A DNA stretch of 64,000 nucleotides from Orlajensenia leifsoniae. GTDB lineage: Bacteria; Actinomycetota; Actinomycetes; Actinomycetales; Microbacteriaceae. Below the pieces are notes generated by a model. That model searched no databases. It was not told the origin of the DNA and saw only the letters and a list, made by a program, of their open reading frames with translations. Location: the NCBI RefSeq assembly GCF_004570845.1, contig NZ_SPQZ01000009.1, positions 1-64,000 on the forward strand. The letters run 5' to 3'. Numbering within the stretch: the stretch's first letter is position 1; every line of letters begins with the position of its first letter. This document shows, piece by piece, positions 61,537-64,000 of the stretch. The translations under genes were made by a program, and so were the position numbers.

Positions 61537-62160
61537 ATGTCTACAGCTGGAGCCGGCACACAGCCGGCCCAGATGGGCGCGACATTGCTGCGAGACGAGA
61601 ACGCCGAGACGCTTCACCGGCGGACCATGGAGACTATGCGGCCGTCGGAGGGCGACGACGAGCAACGATCAAGGGCGTATGCCGGAGCGGAAGCGGCGAT
61701 TCTGAGTCTGACGGGAGTAGACGGGGCCATCGCCCGTAGGCCGACCCGGTGGGTCAAAGCGCTTCACCGATACGAGAACTTCTGGCGGGCTTCAGGTTCG
61801 CGTCCACGCGAGAACACTCGCGATCGAAGCGCTCTCCCCGACGAGGAAAGGCGCCTCGGAGAGTGGGCGCGGTACCAACGCCGCTTCCACCGAGGGCTGT
61901 CCTCGTATCAGCGGACCAGGCTCGAGGTGTCACCCGCGTTTTCGTGGGATCCACATGCAGACTCCTGGTCGGAACAACTCTTGCAATGCCGCGAGTTCCT
62001 CCTCAGGACGGGTGCCCTTCCGCGCCTGAACGGTGCTGACCGCGAGGAGTTCATCCTCGCCAGATGGCTGAGTCGACAGCTGACCGCCTCCCACGATGGT
62101 CGGCTCCCATCCGCCAGAGCGGCAGACCTCTCGGAACTGCTCCGGGAGAGCCGCCAATAG
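61537..62160 (+). CDS. Helicase-associated (HA) domain protein without a helicase
   Basis: 207 residues from the ATG at 61537 (a GTG at 61522 is an alternative; neither has a good ribosome site). Two copies of the helicase-associated domain are visible: residues about 70-140 with RWVKALHRYENFW, then RRLGEWARYQRRFHRGLSSY and a closing FSWDP; and about 143-203 with SEQLLQCREFLLRTGALPR and LARWLSRQLTA. HA domains normally form tandem tails on large actinobacterial DEAD-type helicases. Here they stand alone in an accessory region. The role is unknown, perhaps nucleic-acid binding. Confidence 0.6.
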   Translation: MSTAGAGTQPAQMGATLLRDENAETLHRRTMETMRPSEGDDEQRSRAYAGAEAAILSLTGVDGAIARRPTRWVKALHRYENFWRASGSRPRENTRDRSALPDEERRLGEWARYQRRFHRGLSSYQRTRLEVSPAFSWDPHADSWSEQLLQCREFLLRTGALPRLNGADREEFILARWLSRQLTASHDGRLPSARAADLSELLRESRQ

Positions 62161-62926
62161 AAGAGCCAGAGCGACATCGTCCTGCTTTCGCCGAGACAGC
62201 ATGCCGACGCAAGACGGGGATGGGTATCCACATGCCGTGTGATGCAACGTGAGTCGGGCGCAGCCGAGGTGAAGGATCTCATTCGGAGTGAGACTCGTCT
62301 CAGACCGGTGAGACTGAGTTGACCCCGAGATGGGAATACGCCAAGTTCTTTTGTCGTCGAACAACAACTGCTAGTCGCGGCCATGTCCCGGCACGGCCCG
62401 TGGGTGGCGATGCTGTGGGAGCTCACGAAAGCCCGCTCGCGTGAGCTGTAGCTCCGCCTCGAACGCCCTCGGCTCTAAGGTCAGCGACGGGCTGTTCGGG
62501 GGGTGTGCTGCTGGACTGGCTCTTCATCTGAGTTGTCACGCTGCATCCGAAACTGGACTTTCCGCAAGTAGCGCTGGACCGGGCTCATCACCTGAGTCTG
62601 GGGGCTGGCGTCGACGTTTGTACCAGTCGCGTGGCTGGGACGTGGACGCATCGGCACGACGAGTGGTCGCCTGCACAGTGCTGATTGACGAGCGAAATGT
62701 TGTTGCGGTTGGCGCACCTTCACCGGGCATTTTCGCGGTCGGGTCATACGGCGACTGAGTCCTTCGACGGTCTGGCGGTGCGCCGTCGAACACGACGATG
62801 ACGGTGAGGGACCCGTATTGGCGACGCTGGGTGAGCAGATGCGCCTATCGCGCCGGCGGAAAGTTCGCACGCGGGCACCGCGACCGCGCTGGCGAGCCCG
62901 CATGCGGCGGCGGCGCCGCCCAGTTA
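62161..62926. other. 766-bp gap with a possible gene remnant
   Basis: No intact gene is supported. The plus-strand frame 62323-62451 has protein-like sequence (VEQQLLVAAMSRHGPW, AMLWELTKARSREL, then stop) but no start, and may be the tail of a lost gene. The remaining ORFs look like chance readings rich in Arg/Ser/Pro. Confidence 0.4.
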
Positions 62927-63424
62927 TCAGGACTCCTCCGTCTCGAACGCAGTTGCGAAGCGCAGTTCACCTTGCGGTTCGAGGCCACGGAAGACCATGG
63001 TCTGAATGATGCGAGGGTCGAGGTCGCGATAGGTCACACCTGTGCCGCCGGTGAAACCCATGCCGCTGTAGACGAGTGGGTTCCCGATGAGTGCACACCC
63101 TCGAGCCCCCTGCTCCCGGTGCAGCCGGATCCCCTCGGCGGTGAGCGCTGCTCCCTGTCGTTGGCGGTCGGCGCGCACGGAGATCGGACCCAGGCCGAAC
63201 CATGAATTGTGCGTTCCGTCGATGGTGACTGGAGAGAAGGCGACGTGTCCGACGATGAGGTCGTCCTCCACGGCCACGAGTGACAGTGTGAGGTCGCCTG
63301 CCGCTCGGAGCGCGTGGAGGATCGGCGCTTCTAATCCGTCACTGAACGACATCGGCTCGAAGGCCGTCCTGGTTAACTCGTCGATGGCCTCGACGTCGTC
63401 AGGACGTTCAGGTCGAATGATCAC
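62927..63424 (-). CDS. GNAT-family N-acetyltransferase
   Basis: 165 residues, GTG start with GAGGGGGA upstream. The fold pattern is IIRPERPDDVEAIDELTRTAF at the N-terminus, LIVGHVAFSPVTI, the acetyl-CoA loop VRADRQRQGAALTAEGIR and GCALIGNPLVYSGMGF, which is common in COG3153-type acetyltransferases. The substrate is unknown. Confidence 0.88.
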   Translation of the reverse strand: MIIRPERPDDVEAIDELTRTAFEPMSFSDGLEAPILHALRAAGDLTLSLVAVEDDLIVGHVAFSPVTIDGTHNSWFGLGPISVRADRQRQGAALTAEGIRLHREQGARGCALIGNPLVYSGMGFTGGTGVTYRDLDPRIIQTMVFRGLEPQGELRFATAFETEES

Positions 63425-63485
63425 TGATCCCCCTCATCCCGCGGCGCACGGGCCAGCGCACCAACGACAGAGTACGAGGCTGGCA

Positions 63486-64000
63486 TCATGCCTGTCGACG
63501 ACTCCACGGGGCGACGGCGATCGCGACGAGGGCGAAGACGGCGCTTCCGAGGAAGACCCAGCGCATGCCGTCAACGACGACGCCCTCAGCGGTGGCGGTT
63601 CCGGTGAGGCCGAGCACGCCGACGAGCACGGCTACGCCGAGGGCACCGCCGAGTTCCTGTGCCGACGAGTTGGCGCCGGATGCCGCAGCCAGGGTCGCCG
63701 GCCGGGCTGCGCCGAGCACGAGGGCCTGTACGACGGGAATGGCAGCGGATGCGCCGACACCGGCGATGACGAGAGGGACGAGGGCAGCCGCGTAGTCGGT
63801 ACTGCCTGCGTTCACAGCGAGGAGGCCCATTCCGAGTGCCTGGAGGATCAGCCCGACGAGAAGCACCGGACGGTCTCCGACGCGTTCCGCGACGAACCCC
63901 GCGAGGGGAGCGACCACGAAGAGGGTCGCCGTCCAGGGCAGTAACCGCAGTCCGGCGCCGGCGGCATCCGTCGTATAGAGGACCTGGAAGTACTGCGCGA
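63486..64000 (-). CDS. MFS exporter (DHA2-like), 5' part beyond the window
   Basis: Only the C-terminal 171 codons are present; the frame is open to the window end (AQYFQVLYTTDAAGAG, LLPWTATLFVVAPLAG). Helices and the motif FVAERVGDRPVLLVGL fit the second half of a 14-helix drug exporter. It ends RRQA-stop, 61 nt after the acetyltransferase start on the same strand, so the two are probably in one operon. Confidence 0.85.
   Translation of the reverse strand, partial: AQYFQVLYTTDAAGAGLRLLPWTATLFVVAPLAGFVAERVGDRPVLLVGLILQALGMGLLAVNAGSTDYAAALVPLVIAGVGASAAIPVVQALVLGAARPATLAAASGANSSAQELGGALGVAVLVGVLGLTGTATAEGVVVDGMRWVFLGSAVFALVAIAVAPWSRRQA

Larger units (their letters stand above)
57695..62160. 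mobile_element. Probable accessory island with recombinase and transposase-like genes
   Basis: The stretch after the tRNA-fMet pair holds a tyrosine-recombinase-like gene, a broken DDE transposase-like gene, an HTH-type regulator and a helicase-associated-domain protein. It has visibly more A/T, long non-coding gaps and only one copy of the octamer CGGATGCC/GGCATCCG that occurs about once per kb in the core. I could not find terminal repeats or a target duplication, so the borders are a guess based on the genes. Confidence 0.45.

Noticed and set aside
61237..61665. Minus-strand ORF of 142 residues overlapping the HA-domain gene
   Set aside because: No motif or ribosome site; the plus-strand HA repeats give a better explanation.
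1..64000. CRISPR array
   Set aside because: I looked for regularly spaced short repeats; only short tandem duplications (18, 20 and 28 bp) with two or three copies were found, none with spacers of array type.

Overview
The window is about 64 kb of dense, high-GC DNA. Gene content, codon use and gene order point to an actinobacterium of the family Microbacteriaceae. Signs include actinobacterial markers (DUF3107, DUF3117, UPF0182, DUF2342, AdnAB, the actinobacterial type of DapD), frequent GTG/TTG starts, and strong over-use of the octamer CGGATGCC/GGCATCCG. No species can be named from the sequence alone.

Layout. (1) 0-5 kb: a small lipoprotein and an iron-uptake operon efeUOB read leftward, with a DtxR/IdeR-type operator upstream, then an unrecognised membrane protein. 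(2) 5-18.4 kb: a housekeeping block with ferredoxin fdxA, the lysine/meso-DAP genes dapC, dapD and dapE, citrate synthase, a DHA2 exporter, a penicillin-acylase-family enzyme, a membrane glycosyltransferase, DUF3117, an O-methyltransferase and tatB. (3) 18.4-25.4 kb: more variable content, with a DUF222/HNH nuclease next to a REP-like repeat, a GrpB-family protein, an aldehyde dehydrogenase, a GPH-type transporter and a PLP decarboxylase. (4) 25.4-30.3 kb: a leftward operon encoding an MgtE-N/CBS protein, DUF1003, Mrp and a lipoprotein, plus a divergent stress protein. (5) 30.3-36 kb: pepP, a membrane-anchored phosphodiesterase-fold protein, small stress/immunity-type genes, an S4 protein and a PHP phosphoesterase.

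(6) 36-57 kb: a conserved actinobacterial DNA-repair and envelope block with a DEAD-box helicase, a ferritin-like protein, DUF3107, the AdnA-AdnB helicase-nuclease, a phosphotransferase, NudC, a UvrD2-like helicase, a cyclodehydratase-like protein, a DUF2342 protease-fold protein, a PDZ-Lon protease, UPF0182 and a methyltransferase. From memory, this order parallels Mycobacterium tuberculosis Rv3211 back to Rv3193c, and blocks 2 and 4 parallel Rv1177-Rv1234. (7) 57.1-57.5 kb: two identical initiator tRNA-fMet genes, each followed by its own hairpin terminator. (8) 57.6-62.9 kb: an accessory island carrying a tyrosine-recombinase-like gene, a frameshifted DDE transposase-like gene, a divergent HTH-type regulator and a stand-alone helicase-associated-domain protein, with two long non-coding gaps. 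(9) 62.9-64 kb: an acetyltransferase and an exporter cut by the window end.

The main sequence-level patterns outside genes are: a family of 34-nt hairpins with compensatory base changes between copies, the octamer that shapes codon choice, a repeated promoter layout in which a TANNNT hexamer ends six or seven bases before the start codon (leaderless mRNAs), and two long tail-to-tail gene overlaps (163 and 140 nt) around the helicase genes.
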